Of a DNA stretch of 64,000 nt, positions 55,985-64,000 are shown piece by piece. The DNA comes from Cohnella rhizosphaerae. GTDB taxonomy: Bacteria > Bacillota > Bacilli > Paenibacillales > Paenibacillaceae. A program made the translations under genes and the position numbers. The stretch is from positions 434,001 to 498,000 of the forward strand of contig NZ_JAPDIA010000008.1 in the NCBI RefSeq assembly GCF_029525575.1. The letters are read 5' to 3'. The notes below the pieces were generated by a model. It was not told the origin of the DNA and did no database searches. It saw only the letters and a list, made by a program, of their open reading frames with translations. Each line of letters begins with the position of its first letter. Position 1 is the stretch's first letter.

Positions 55985-57531
55985 GTGGAACGGGACTATT
56001 CCGCGAACATCCTCGTCGTCGGCGACAATCCGGCGCATTCGCTTGCGATCGAAGCCGCACTGGACGGCGAACCTTATCGATACGTCCGCGCAAGCTCCGG
56101 GATCGAAGCGGTTCGCTGTCTGCTGCGCGAGGAGATCTCCGTCATCCTGATCGACGTTCATATGTCGGGCATGTCCGGATTCGAGGCGGGCGGCTATATC
56201 AAGTCCCACGGCAGATTTGAATTCATACCGGTCATTTTTATATCCGGAGCCGTCGCGGATGCCGATCATCTGGCGACCGGCTATTCCGTCGGCGCTGTCG
56301 ACTATTTGATCAGACCGATCAATCCGCTCATATTCAAGGCCAAGATCAAGGTTCTGGCAGGACTTTACGGCGAACGGAGAAGTTCAAGCCTGCAGCCGCG
56401 TGAGCCGGCAGGCTTGAACCGGGAGACCGCGCAGGCAGCGGCGCAGGCTCGCGCGGTGCTGGACACTTCCATCGACGCGATGCTGGTGCTTGATGCGTCT
56501 GGCGTCATTTTGGAAGCGAACCCCGCAGCCGCCCTTATGTTCGGGTACGACCATGGCGAATTGCACGGGCTCCCCCGTATCGCTGCTGCTCCCTTCGGCC
56601 GAGCGTACGGGCGCACATCGGAACCCGCCGTTCGGCAAGCTGATGGAAGCGGAGCCGCGCCGCAAGGACGGCACGTCCTTCCCCGCCGAGGTCCACTGGG
56701 GCATGGCCGCCGGAGATCCCGGATTGCTGGCCTGTACCGTTCGCGATATTACGCGCCGCAAGCAGTCGGAGCAAGCATTGCGCGAAGCGAAGGAAGCGGC
56801 CGAACGGATTTCCCGGGCGAGGATGGCATTTTTGACCTTCATGAGCCACGAAATCCGCACGCCCCTGAACGGCATTATAGGGATGCTGGACCTGCTTCGC
56901 GAATCCGGACTGACGTCCGAACAGGCAGAGCTGGCAGAGATCGTGGCCAATAACGGCAATACGCTTTTGAAAATCGTCAACGACGTGCTGGATTTGTCCC
57001 GGATCGAAGCCGGCCGGATGGAGCTGGAGCAGGAACTCTTTTTTGCTGGATAACTGTCTGGATGAAGTCGGAAAAATGTTCACGGCCCAATTGCGCGAAA
57101 AAAAACTCGCCTATACGGTTGCCGTCGAACCCGGCGTTCCCGAACGCGTCCGCGGGGACCGATTCCGTCTGCAGCAGATTCTCATCAATCTGGTCGGCAA
57201 TGCGGTGAAGTTTACGGACAAAGGCGGCATCAGCGTGCGGGTAAGCGTGCTTGAAGAGACGGATAAGCGGGTCGCGCTCGAATTCGTCGTGAAGGATACC
57301 GGCATCGGCGTCGCCGCTGATGAGATCGACCGGCTGTTTTTGCCTTTCTCGCAGGCGAACGTCTCGACGACCCGCAAGTACGGCGGCAGCGGATTAGGGC
57401 TGTCGATCTGCAAAACGTTGTGCGAGCTCATGGAAGGAAGCATCCGCATAGAACCGTCCGGCGAACCCGGCACGGTTTTCGTTTTTTCCGTGCGCTTCGG
57501 CAAAAGCGATCCGAAGGTTCCGCAGGAATGA
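55985..57531 (+). CDS. REC-PAS histidine kinase (two homopolymer frameshifts)
   Basis: This is a soluble sensor kinase with an N-terminal receiver. Residues 1-130 are REC (ANILVVGDNP, phospho-Asp in ILIDVHMSGMSGFE, Lys position replaced in DYLIRPINPL). About 150-260 is PAS (VLDTSIDAMLVLDASGVILE). HisKA follows with FMSHEIRTPLNGIIGMLD, then HATPase (LINLVGNAVKFTDKGGI, DTGIGV, GGSGLGLSI). The frame breaks at C5 (56572-56576) and T6 (57039-57044). Removing one base from each gives 514 continuous residues. No transmembrane helix is visible. The start GTG 55985 follows GAGGAGGGG. With no terminal receiver, it may pass phosphate to an unlinked regulator. Confidence 0.82.
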
Positions 57532-57987
57532 AGCCGCGGGCGCTGTCGGCGGGGAATGCCCGAGCGATTTGCTTCTGATTGATGACGCTTCGCCGCAGCG
57601 TTTGGCGGGCAGCTTGATTGCGGGCTGGCGTCGTGGCCGGGCTGCGGGCCGGAGCCGGGATCGGCAATTGAGGGAGACGCCTCGTTTTCTGTGAAAGTTG
57701 AATTAATGGGTTTGACGATAACGACCTCAAATGGATTAAAAAAAGGCTTAAAAACAAGATTTCGGACGCGCGCGAATGAGTAAATCATTTATTCATAAAT
57801 AAAAGCCTTACAGGTGCCCGGCAGCGGTGCGAAACAATCGAAAAGAAGACGAAGGTTCGGACGGTCGCATGACGTCTGCCGCAGGGCTTCGGTTTCATCC
57901 CGCAGACGAACGGTTAATTTTAGAATTAAATACACCAGATTGACCTCGTTCAAGCGCTCGCCATTCATAATGAGAGGTGGGATTCAC
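57532..57987. other. Intergenic region, no gene seen
   Basis: 456 bases after the kinase gene. The second half turns AT-rich (about 57690-57810 and 57910-57975) and probably holds the promoter of the DUF6176-like gene. No clear terminator or RNA was found. Confidence 0.4.
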
Positions 57988-58320
57988 GTGGAAGTTCAAT
58001 GTCTGAAAGTAAAAATCAAGCCGGGGATGACCCAGGAATTTATAGATTTCGTCAAAGATATGCAGGTAAACAAGATGGAATTCGTGTACGAGACGATGAG
58101 AAGCGAAAACATCGTGGTCGAGTCGATCTTCCTGGAGAAGGGCGAGGACGCGGACCATATCATCTTCTATACGCGGAGTAATCCGGCCGAAAAAGCGGCG
58201 GAAGAGCGGGAGCAGGGTAGCGCGATTCCCGTCGACACCGCCTCGATCGAGATGCTCCAGAAAACGTGGGACAGCGTCGAATCGCTTGAAGTGCTGTTCG
58301 ACGCGGGCCGGCTCCCATAA
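57988..58320 (+). CDS. DUF6176-like small protein
   Basis: This 110-residue protein has the look of a ferredoxin-like dimeric alpha/beta barrel monomer: VQCLKVKIKPGMTQEFIDFV, then SIFLEKGEDADHIIFYTRS, then an Ala/Glu-rich helix and a DSVESLEVLFDAGRLP end. It matches my memory of the DUF6176 family, of unknown function. The start GTG 57988 lies 7 bases after GAGAGGTGG. It appears monocistronic. Confidence 0.7.
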   Translation: MEVQCLKVKIKPGMTQEFIDFVKDMQVNKMEFVYETMRSENIVVESIFLEKGEDADHIIFYTRSNPAEKAAEEREQGSAIPVDTASIEMLQKTWDSVESLEVLFDAGRLP

Positions 58321-58337
58321 ATGGCCGTAGAGTCCGA

Positions 58338-58382
58338 AAGAGGCTGTCCCGCAGTCGCGAAACCGACCGGGGGCAACCTCTT
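58338..58382 (+). terminator. Hairpin after the DUF6176-like gene
   Basis: AAGAGG (58338-58343) pairs with CCTCTT (58377-58382), with inner GTCCC/GGGGGC pairing. The T tract is poor. Confidence 0.45.
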
Positions 58383-58417
58383 GATAGCGGGGCAGGGCGC
58401 GCCGGTCGCCGCCCGGT

Positions 58418-59096
58418 TCACGGCCTGCCTACGGGATGGTAATACATAAGCTCGTACAGCCCTTCTTCGGCGTTCGGCTCTGCCCGCGCCTCCGAATCGA
58501 GCATCAGGGCGATTCGGCCCGTCGGATACAACTGCAGCGTGTTCTCGATAAACCGCCGATGCGAGTCGTTGTCCGGTTGGGGCTTATGCACGAGGAAGAT
58601 CGTGGGGATGCGTATCGTACGGTGAGGGCGGCTTTTCTTTTTTATCGCCGAGCGCTTGCGCCGTCCGGGGATCCGAATATACGAGTCCCAAGTCCTGCAG
58701 CAGCCTTGACGTTCCCCTGGGCGTGTACGTTTGGTTGAACTCGCGCTCGATCAAAGCCGATACGAGCTTGAGCGTCCACCTCGCTTGTCCGGCAAGTTCC
58801 AGTTCGTCGGGCCGCCTGGACGTGACCAATTGGATCAGGCGAGTCTCCTGCTCCGCCGTCAGTTTGCGAGGCGCTCCCGGCGAGCTTCCGATGGCCAGAC
58901 CTTCAAGACCGGACTGCTCGTACGAGCGGATATACGTATAGATCGTCTTCTCGCTAAGCTGGGAGACGCTTTGAATATCTCTGACCGCGTAACCGCTCTT
59001 GTACATAAAAACGGCCTGGTAGCGTTGAAACATTCGTTTGTCCTGCGTATCCTTCATCGCCTGGAGAAGAAGCACGTCTTCTTCGTTGCGCTTCAC
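58418..59096 (-). CDS. IS630-type HTH protein lacking a transposase domain (frameshift in A6)
   Basis: The first ~150 residues match the DNA-binding part of IS630-family transposases: an HTH (SGYAVRDIQSVSQLSEKTIY), a Pro-rich linker (SSPGAPRKLTAEQETRLI) and a winged helix (TYTPRGTSRLLQDLGLVYS). The frame breaks in T6 (58638-58643 on plus). With five it continues KKKSRPHRTIRIPTIFLVH and ends YELMYYHPVGRP, for 225 residues. No DDE catalytic triad is recognisable in the last ~75 residues, although LMLDSEA may echo its first strand. The start GTG 59096 lies 8 bases after AAAGGAGG, a good native signal. It is either a decayed insertion sequence or a domesticated DNA-binding protein. Confidence 0.7.
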
Positions 59097-59138
59097 GACC
59101 AACACCTCCTTTCTCCTGCCAGGGAAAAAATAAGCATA

Positions 59139-59150
59139 GGGTAATTACCC
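59139..59150. promoter_or_regulatory. Perfect 12-base palindrome upstream of the HTH gene
   Basis: GGGTAATTACCC lies about 43 bases before the GTG start of the minus-strand HTH gene. A short perfect palindrome there could be an operator, perhaps for the HTH protein itself. Confidence 0.35.
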
Positions 59151-59288
59151 CGTACGCTTCGGAATAAATCCTTACTTCTCCGTTTCCTTTACGCATCATT
59201 GTCTTTATCTTATCACAAAAAAAGTCGAGAAATGGCCCCAGTATCGTCCTAATATTGCTCCAAAACAAACGGCTAAGCAAGGAACACC

Positions 59289-59332
59289 AAAAAAGGACGA
59301 AGCAGGAGATTCCTCCGCGTCGTCCCTTTTGG
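59289..59332. terminator. Terminator downstream of the DUF2231 gene
   Basis: GGACGA (59295-59300) pairs with TCGTCC (59320-59325), with inner GGAG/CTCC pairing. A6 on one side and CTTTT on the other make it usable in both directions; it mainly ends the minus-strand DUF2231 transcript. Confidence 0.75.
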
Positions 59333-59373
59333 TTATTGCCGGAGACCAGCAACGCCTTGCCTGTCATGCGATA

Positions 59374-59847
59374 TTAATCATGATGTCCCTTCGGCGGATT
59401 CACCGGGGTGCCCTCTACCTTGACGCCGATGCCGTTGTCGTAAACCATCTTGCCCCCGTAATAGCCCGTGCCAAGCACTAACGCGCAAGAAGCGACGGCG
59501 ACCGCAAGGTAAGCGACAAGCGAAAAGCGGATCAGGGATGTTTTGCCGCGGAACAACATGAACAGTCTGGCCGCGACCAAAATGCTGACGACCCACGCCG
59601 TAATATCGGCCAAGGTACTATGGAGTTCCAGAAAAGACGTATTGCCGCGAGCGTCATCTTCGGGGCCCGTCGCGACGGACAGCCATGCCGATAAAACGGC
59701 GGCAAGCCAAATCCATATTCCCTGTTTAAGAGGCAGCGCGCGCCGTCGGATCGATACGACGAGGTCGTAAAGCATGCCGAGCGTTATGAGCACGATCGGA
59801 AAGTGGACAAAAATGGGATGCGCGTGATTCACGATATCGTTTAGCAA
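59374..59847 (-). CDS. DUF2231 family membrane protein
   Basis: This ~157-residue protein has four hydrophobic helices and the family start HAHPIFVHFPIVLITLGMLY, with two His in the first helix. GPEDDARGNTSFLELHSTLA lies between helices, and TGYYGGKMVYDNGIGV near the C-terminus is typical. The DUF2231 family is proposed to bind haem or a similar cofactor, without firm proof. The start TTG 59847 has AAGGAGG 8 bases upstream. Confidence 0.82.
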   Translation of the reverse strand: MLNDIVNHAHPIFVHFPIVLITLGMLYDLVVSIRRRALPLKQGIWIWLAAVLSAWLSVATGPEDDARGNTSFLELHSTLADITAWVVSILVAARLFMLFRGKTSLIRFSLVAYLAVAVASCALVLGTGYYGGKMVYDNGIGVKVEGTPVNPPKGHHD

Positions 59848-59887
59848 TCGACTTCCTCCTTGATTTTGAGGTGCTGGCAGGGTTACT

Positions 59888-60085
59888 TTAACAAGCAATT
59901 ATTAAAAAGATCTTAACTTTTGCGCGCTTTGCCGCAGATTCGAATCCATCGCTCCGGGAGTTGTTCTTATTCCACGCGTGCCATAGCATGCCCAAGACGG
60001 CAATAATCGAGAAGAAGAAGACCTTCGCGTATAATTCCTTGAGATGGATCGTTCTTGCCGTATTTATCGCTAAAGGCAAATGCAT
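59888..60085 (-). CDS. Possible small membrane protein (uncertain)
   Basis: A 65-residue frame with one hydrophobic stretch (VFFFSIIAVLGMLWHAW) and a basic C-terminal half. No ribosome site is seen before its ATG, and its end lies in the promoter region of the DUF2231 gene. It could be a real small gene or chance in an AT-richer stretch. Confidence 0.25.
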   Translation of the reverse strand: MHLPLAINTARTIHLKELYAKVFFFSIIAVLGMLWHAWNKNNSRSDGFESAAKRAKVKIFLIIAC

Positions 60086-60172
60086 CGTTGTATTTCTGCA
60101 AGCCCAATGCTAAATTGTCGGTAGCGACAAGAGCGGCTTAATCGACGGATAGCGAGAGGAGAGAGCGGGACT

Positions 60173-61643
60173 TTGTCGATTCGATGGAAGCTGCTTTGGT
60201 CTTATGCGGCGATGCTGATCGTTCCGCTGATGTTTCTGGTGCTGATTTCCGCGCTGCTGCTGATCGTTTTCCGGGGCGACGTTCGGAGCATTCATTCCAT
60301 TTACGAATCGAAAATCGAAGGGATCGAGGAGAACGACTACAATCGGCTGGTCAAGCGCACGCTTGCGCAGAACCCGCAGCTGTTGACGGATACCGCTTAT
60401 TTGCGGGAGCTGTCCGCCGAACTCGCTGCGCGGCAAGTCTCCTTGCTCGTCCGCGAGGAAAGCCGGACCGTTTACGCTTCGAGCGCCATCGCCGGCGATC
60501 CCGTCTTGACGTCGGATTTGCCGCCGTATGCGCATCCCGATTTTCGCAAGGATACGACGGTCAAGATCGACGACGTGTGGTATCAAATCGTCCAATACGA
60601 TTTGAAGGCGGCCGACGGCAAGCCGGTCAGCTTGTTTCTGCTGACGAAGATCGACCCGCTCGTTCATTTCGCGAAACGATGGTTCCCAATTGTATTTGCC
60701 GCTGCCGTCGCCGCCTTGATCCTGACGAATGCCGCCCTGACCTATTACATGTCGACCCGCATCATCCGGCCGCTCCTCGCGCTGCGTCAAGCCGCGGGCC
60801 GCTTCTCGGAGGGCGAGCTCGAGGTGCCGATCGCGGTTAAAGGCAAAGACGAGATCGGACAGCTGGGCGTCACTTTCGAGAACATGCGGGTGCGGTTGAA
60901 GGAATCGGTCTCGCTGCAGATGCAATACGAGAAAAATCGCAAACAGCTTATCGCCAACATCTCGCATGATCTTAAAACGCCGATAACCGCCATTAAGGGC
61001 TATGTCGACGGCATTCTGGAAGGCATCGCGGATACCCCGGAGAAGCATGAGCGCTATATGAAAACGATCGCTTCGAAAGCGGACGAGCTGGATAAACTGA
61101 TCGACGAGCTGTTCCTGTACGCGAAGCTGGACATGCAAAAGGTCCCTTTCCCCATGCAGCCGATGTCCGTTCGCGGCTTGCTGAACGATTGGTCGGAGGA
61201 TCTGGGGTTCGAGCTCGAAAAAAACGGCGTGACGCTCGAAAGGGACTTCGACCTGCCGGCGGCCGTATGCGTTCGGGTCGACCCGGATTCCTTCAAGCGC
61301 GTCCTCGGCAACATCATTCAAAACAGCCTGAAATACATGGATAAAGCAAGACCGTCGATTCGGCTGTCCGCCCGCACGATAAACGAAGCGGTCGAGATCG
61401 TCATCGAGGACAACGGGAGCGGCATTCCGGCGGAGGCGCTGCCCCTCGTTTTCGACCCGTTCTATCGGGCCGAATGGTCGCGGAACGCCCGCACGGGCGG
61501 AAGCGGGCTGGGTCTGGCCATCGCCAAGCAGATCATGATGGCTCACGAAGGGGATATAAGGGCGGAGAGCGTGGCGGGGGGAAGGGACGCGCTTGATTTT
61601 GACGATGGCGATCGACGGAGGCGGGGACGATGGCGGCAAATAA
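60173..61643 (+). CDS. Membrane sensor histidine kinase (frameshift in G6 near 3' end)
   Basis: This is a two-component kinase. Transmembrane helices at about residues 8-33 and 165-190 flank an extracellular sensor domain. Then come HAMP (about 190-245), HisKA with the phospho-His in LIANISHDLKTPITAIKGYV, and HATPase (IIQNSLKY, IEDNGSGIP, GGSGLGLAIAKQ). The frame breaks at G6 (61576-61581). With five G the end reads AGEGTRLILTMAIDGGGDDG and stops at TAA 61641-61643, overlapping the response regulator start by 14 bases, giving 489 residues. It starts at TTG 60173 after GAGAGGAGAG. The signal is unknown. Confidence 0.87.
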
Positions 61644-62325
61644 AAGGATATTGATCGTGGAGGACGAGCCGAGCATCGCCGAGCTTCAAAGAGATTACCT
61701 GGAGATGAGCGGCTACGAGACGGTCCTCGCCGATAATGGCGAAGCGGGTCTGCAGCTCGGGCTGACGGGCCGATTCGACCTGGTCGTGCTGGATGTGATG
61801 CTGCCGAAGCTAAGCGGCTTCGAAGTATGCCAAGCGCTCAGGGAGGCGTTCGACGTCCCGATCCTGATGGTGACCGCGCGCAGGGAAGATATCGATGTCA
61901 TCCGAGGGCTGGGCCTCGGCGCGGACGATTATATCGGCAAGCCGTTCAAGCCGGCCGAGCTGGTCGCGCGCGTCAAGTCGCATCTGGCCCGCTACGACAG
62001 GCTGACCGGGCGGAATGCGAGAGCCGGCGACTTGGAGATCGGCGAGCTGCGCCTTAATGGGAACACAAGGCAGGCCTTTGTCCGGGAAGAGGAGGTATCG
62101 CTTACCGCCAAGGAATTCGACCTGCTGCACTTCCTTGCGCAGCATCCGAATCAGGTGTTCAGCAAAGACCATCTGTTCGACCGTCTGTGGGGCATCGACG
62201 CGACGGCGGACACCCAGACGGTGACCGTCCATATCCGCAAGCTGCGGGAAAAAATCGAGAAGGACGCTTCGGCGCCCGTCTATATCGAGACAGTGTGGGG
62301 GGCGGGCTACCGGTTCCGTCTATGA
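61630..62325 (+). CDS. OmpR/PhoB-family response regulator
   Basis: This 231-residue regulator is the partner of the kinase just upstream, with overlapping coding ends. The receiver domain (1-120) has ILIVEDEPSI, phospho-Asp in LVVLDVMLPKLSGFEV, the Thr in MVTARRED and the Lys in IGKPFKPAEL. The winged-helix output domain (about 130-230) has LTAKEFDLLHFLAQHPNQVF and TVTVHIRKLREKIE, ending VWGAGYRFRL. A terminator follows at once, so the pair forms its own operon. Confidence 0.93.
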   Translation: MAANKRILIVEDEPSIAELQRDYLEMSGYETVLADNGEAGLQLGLTGRFDLVVLDVMLPKLSGFEVCQALREAFDVPILMVTARREDIDVIRGLGLGADDYIGKPFKPAELVARVKSHLARYDRLTGRNARAGDLEIGELRLNGNTRQAFVREEEVSLTAKEFDLLHFLAQHPNQVFSKDHLFDRLWGIDATADTQTVTVHIRKLREKIEKDASAPVYIETVWGAGYRFRL

Positions 62326-62344
62326 TGGTGATTTAACGATAAGG

Positions 62345-62393
62345 GCATCGGTTCGAGACTTTATTTTTCGGGTCTTGATCTGATGCTTTTTTT
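62345..62393 (+). terminator. Rho-independent terminator after the two-component system
   Basis: GCATC (62345-62349) pairs with GATGC (62382-62386), with inner GAGAC/GTCTT pairing, followed by T7. Confidence 0.65.
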
Positions 62394-62610
62394 GATGGAT
62401 CGCCCTTAACCCGAATAACCGACAGGCCGGAAGTTCGGAATTTGATCAACAATTAACGCATATTCGCTCCATTCGATAGCCCGATCGGGGCATACGCCCC
62501 CGGCAGCAGGTTCGGTACAATGAAGCCAGTCGCAGAGCGGGCGATCGACGACGCTCATGCATGGGCTGGTGCGCCGGCGCGTACTTCGGCTTCGAAAGTT
62601 GGTGAAATGA

Positions 62611-63980
62611 GTGTGGAATGTCATTCGGCATCGTTTTTTTAAGAGGACGATCGCGGCCGTAGTGTTTGCCCTGGTGTGCTTCACAGGTATTGCCTCTCCG
62701 CAAGCGCGCGCGGTGTCGGCATCGACGGAAGCCATACCGCTGCAGCCGCTTATCGATGCGACGCCGGCGGGGCAGACGCTGGTTCTGTCGGGGGACCGCG
62801 TTTATACGGGGCCAGCCGTCATCTCGGCGGCCATCACGATCTCCTCGGACGGCGAGGCCGTCGTGAAGAACGACGGCAACCGTCCAGCGCTTACGCTGGC
62901 TGCGGACCGTATCGTGCTGCAGGACATCGCCGTTAGCGACAGCCAGACCGATCCCAAGAAGCCGGCCATATTGGTGCAGTCCGACGGCAACCGGCTGGAA
63001 CGACTGCGAATCAAGTCCCAGGGCGGCGGTATTTTTCTGAGGAAAGCGAACGACAATCGCATTCTGAACAGCCGCATCGAAGGCGCGCGTCCCGGTGACC
63101 CGGACGAGCCGTATTCCCGTCGCGGCAACGGGATCGATCTGCTCGCATCGGCGCGCAACGTCATCGAGGGCAACTCGATCGTTCACGTCCACGACGGCGT
63201 GTACGCCGAGAGCAGCAACGAGACCCGCATGCGGGGCAATGTCGCGACCGACTCGAGGTACGGCTACCATGTTATGTTTTCGGGCAATACCGAGCTCACG
63301 GACAATGTCGGGGAAGGCAATGTCACCGGCGGGATGGTGATGAGCGTGGAAGGTGCCGTCGTCAAACGCAATCGCTTCGAGAAGCAGACGGAAAACGTCA
63401 ACTCGCAGGGCATCCTGCTGTTCGACGTCCATCGCTCCGAGATCAGCGGCAACCGTGTCGTCGACAACCGCGTCGGTCTCTATATCGAGCAATCGACGGA
63501 CAATACGCTCGCGGACAATGAGGTCGTTCAGAACTTTATCGGCATGCAAATGATCCGGTCCAGCGATAATCGGCTGCTAAACAGCCTGTTTGCCGCGAAC
63601 GTCAACCAGGCGCAGTCCACGGACAGCCACAACAACACGCTACAGGGGGAATTACTGGGACGACTTCGAGGCGCTCGACGCGGACGGAGACGGCTTCAGC
63701 GATCTGAGCTACGAGATCGATCCTTTTTTCCTTCAGCTGACCGCGGATATCGACGCCTTTCAGGTATTTTTCCAATCGCCCGGCCTGCCGTTTCTCGCGC
63801 AGATGTTCCATGCCGACACGGCCAACTGGCTCAAAGATCCAAGCCCGCTGCTTGAACCGCCTTTTGCTTCGCCGGAGACAGAATTCCCGGCGGACAGCCG
63901 TCGGACCTGGTTGCCGGGATGTCTGCTGTTGTTAGCCGCTCTAACAATCCTATACCGATGGGGGTACAAAAAAATCATGA
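62611..63980 (+). CDS. nosD: NosD-like copper/nitrous-oxide-reductase maturation protein (frameshift in G5)
   Basis: A signal peptide (about 1-33, with AAVVFALVCFTG core and AxA cleavage) leads into a right-handed beta-helix of CASH/NosD repeats (DNRILNSRIEG, RNVIEGNSIVHVHDGVYAES, ETRMRGNVATDSRYGYHVMF, DNTLADNEVVQN). The frame breaks at G5 (63645-63649). With four G it reads TLQGNYWDDFEALDADGDGF, a NosD signature, and goes on to a C-terminal membrane helix (LPGCLLLLAALTILYRW). If the A7 run at 63968-63974 is also one too long, the gene stops at TGA 63978-63980, ~455 residues; otherwise it runs off the window. NosD helps assemble the copper sites of N2O reductase with NosF and NosY. Confidence 0.82.
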
Positions 63981-64000
63981 AAAAGTGTTTGGCTGGCATT
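63977..64000 (+). CDS. Possible start of the next gene (partial)
   Basis: ATG 63977 opens MKKCLAGI, which could begin a lipoprotein or exported Nos accessory protein overlapping the end of nosD. Only eight codons are in the window, so this is a guess from context. Confidence 0.25.

Noticed and set aside
55799-56269. 156-codon minus-strand frame opposite the REC domain
   Set aside because: Antisense to a clear receiver domain and without a ribosome site or recognisable motif.
58320-59370. Complete IS630 insertion sequence
   Set aside because: No DDE domain, no clear terminal inverted repeats and no TA duplication could be identified.
62400-62470. FNR-type site upstream of nosD (TTTGATCAACAATTAA)
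   Set aside because: It holds one TTGAT half but no matching ATCAA half at the right spacing, so it does not meet the consensus.

Overview
The window comes from a high-GC, endospore-forming Firmicute of the Paenibacillaceae, most likely Cohnella or a close Paenibacillus relative. The evidence is spoVM and a spoVIF-like gene, a B. subtilis-type housekeeping gene order (rqcH/yloB, remA-gmk-rpoZ-coaBC-priA-def-fmt-rsmB-rlmN-prpC-prkC-rsgA-rpe-spoVM-rpmB-yloU-fakA-recG), frequent TTG and GTG starts behind strong Shine-Dalgarno sites, an SLH-anchored glycosidase, and a sugar ABC transporter next to a membrane-spanning AraC regulator. The genus is inferred from style and was not searched.

Layout. 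1-3.6 kb: ylbF-ylbG, an unknown gene, a LysR regulator and a translationally coupled PHP phosphoesterase. 3.5-24.5 kb: a glycan-utilisation region. It holds an AraC regulator divergent from a GH95 fucosidase, a membrane AraC regulator, two CUT1-type permeases plus a lipoprotein (no ATPase gene, so a shared one is presumed), a second GH95-like hydrolase, a 1557-residue secreted GH27 protein with SLH repeats, then an SDR dehydrogenase, an enolase-superfamily acid-sugar dehydratase and a GH29 alpha-L-fucosidase. Together they suggest uptake and breakdown of fucose- and galactose-decorated glycans, with fucose possibly oxidised through a non-phosphorylating route. 24.5-54.1 kb: housekeeping genes for ribosome rescue, Ca2+ export, lysine/cell wall, methionine/folate, biofilm matrix control, nucleotides, CoA, replication restart, translation initiation, rRNA modification, Ser/Thr phosphorylation, ribosome assembly, sporulation and fatty-acid phosphorylation. 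54.2-64 kb: a spoVIF-like gene, a YedK/HMCES-type peptidase and a small protein behind two LexA-like boxes, a REC-PAS-histidine kinase, a DUF6176-like gene, a transposase-derived HTH protein, a DUF2231 membrane protein, a two-component system, and nosD running to the window edge.

A dominant feature is that at least 16 genes, including priA, recG, prkC and rsmB, are each interrupted by one or two single-base shifts inside short homopolymers (almost always one extra base). Removing the extra base restores a full-length conserved protein every time. I read this as sequence or assembly error and annotate these genes as intact CDS across the shift, giving the run that must be checked.

Other points of interest are an 11-copy, ~51-bp tandem repeat array after fmt, tandem SOS-type boxes in front of a small protein and the YedK-like gene, a repetitive basic extension on RsmB, a hairpin-rich stretch between spoVM and rpmB, and an IS630-type DNA-binding domain lacking its nuclease domain.
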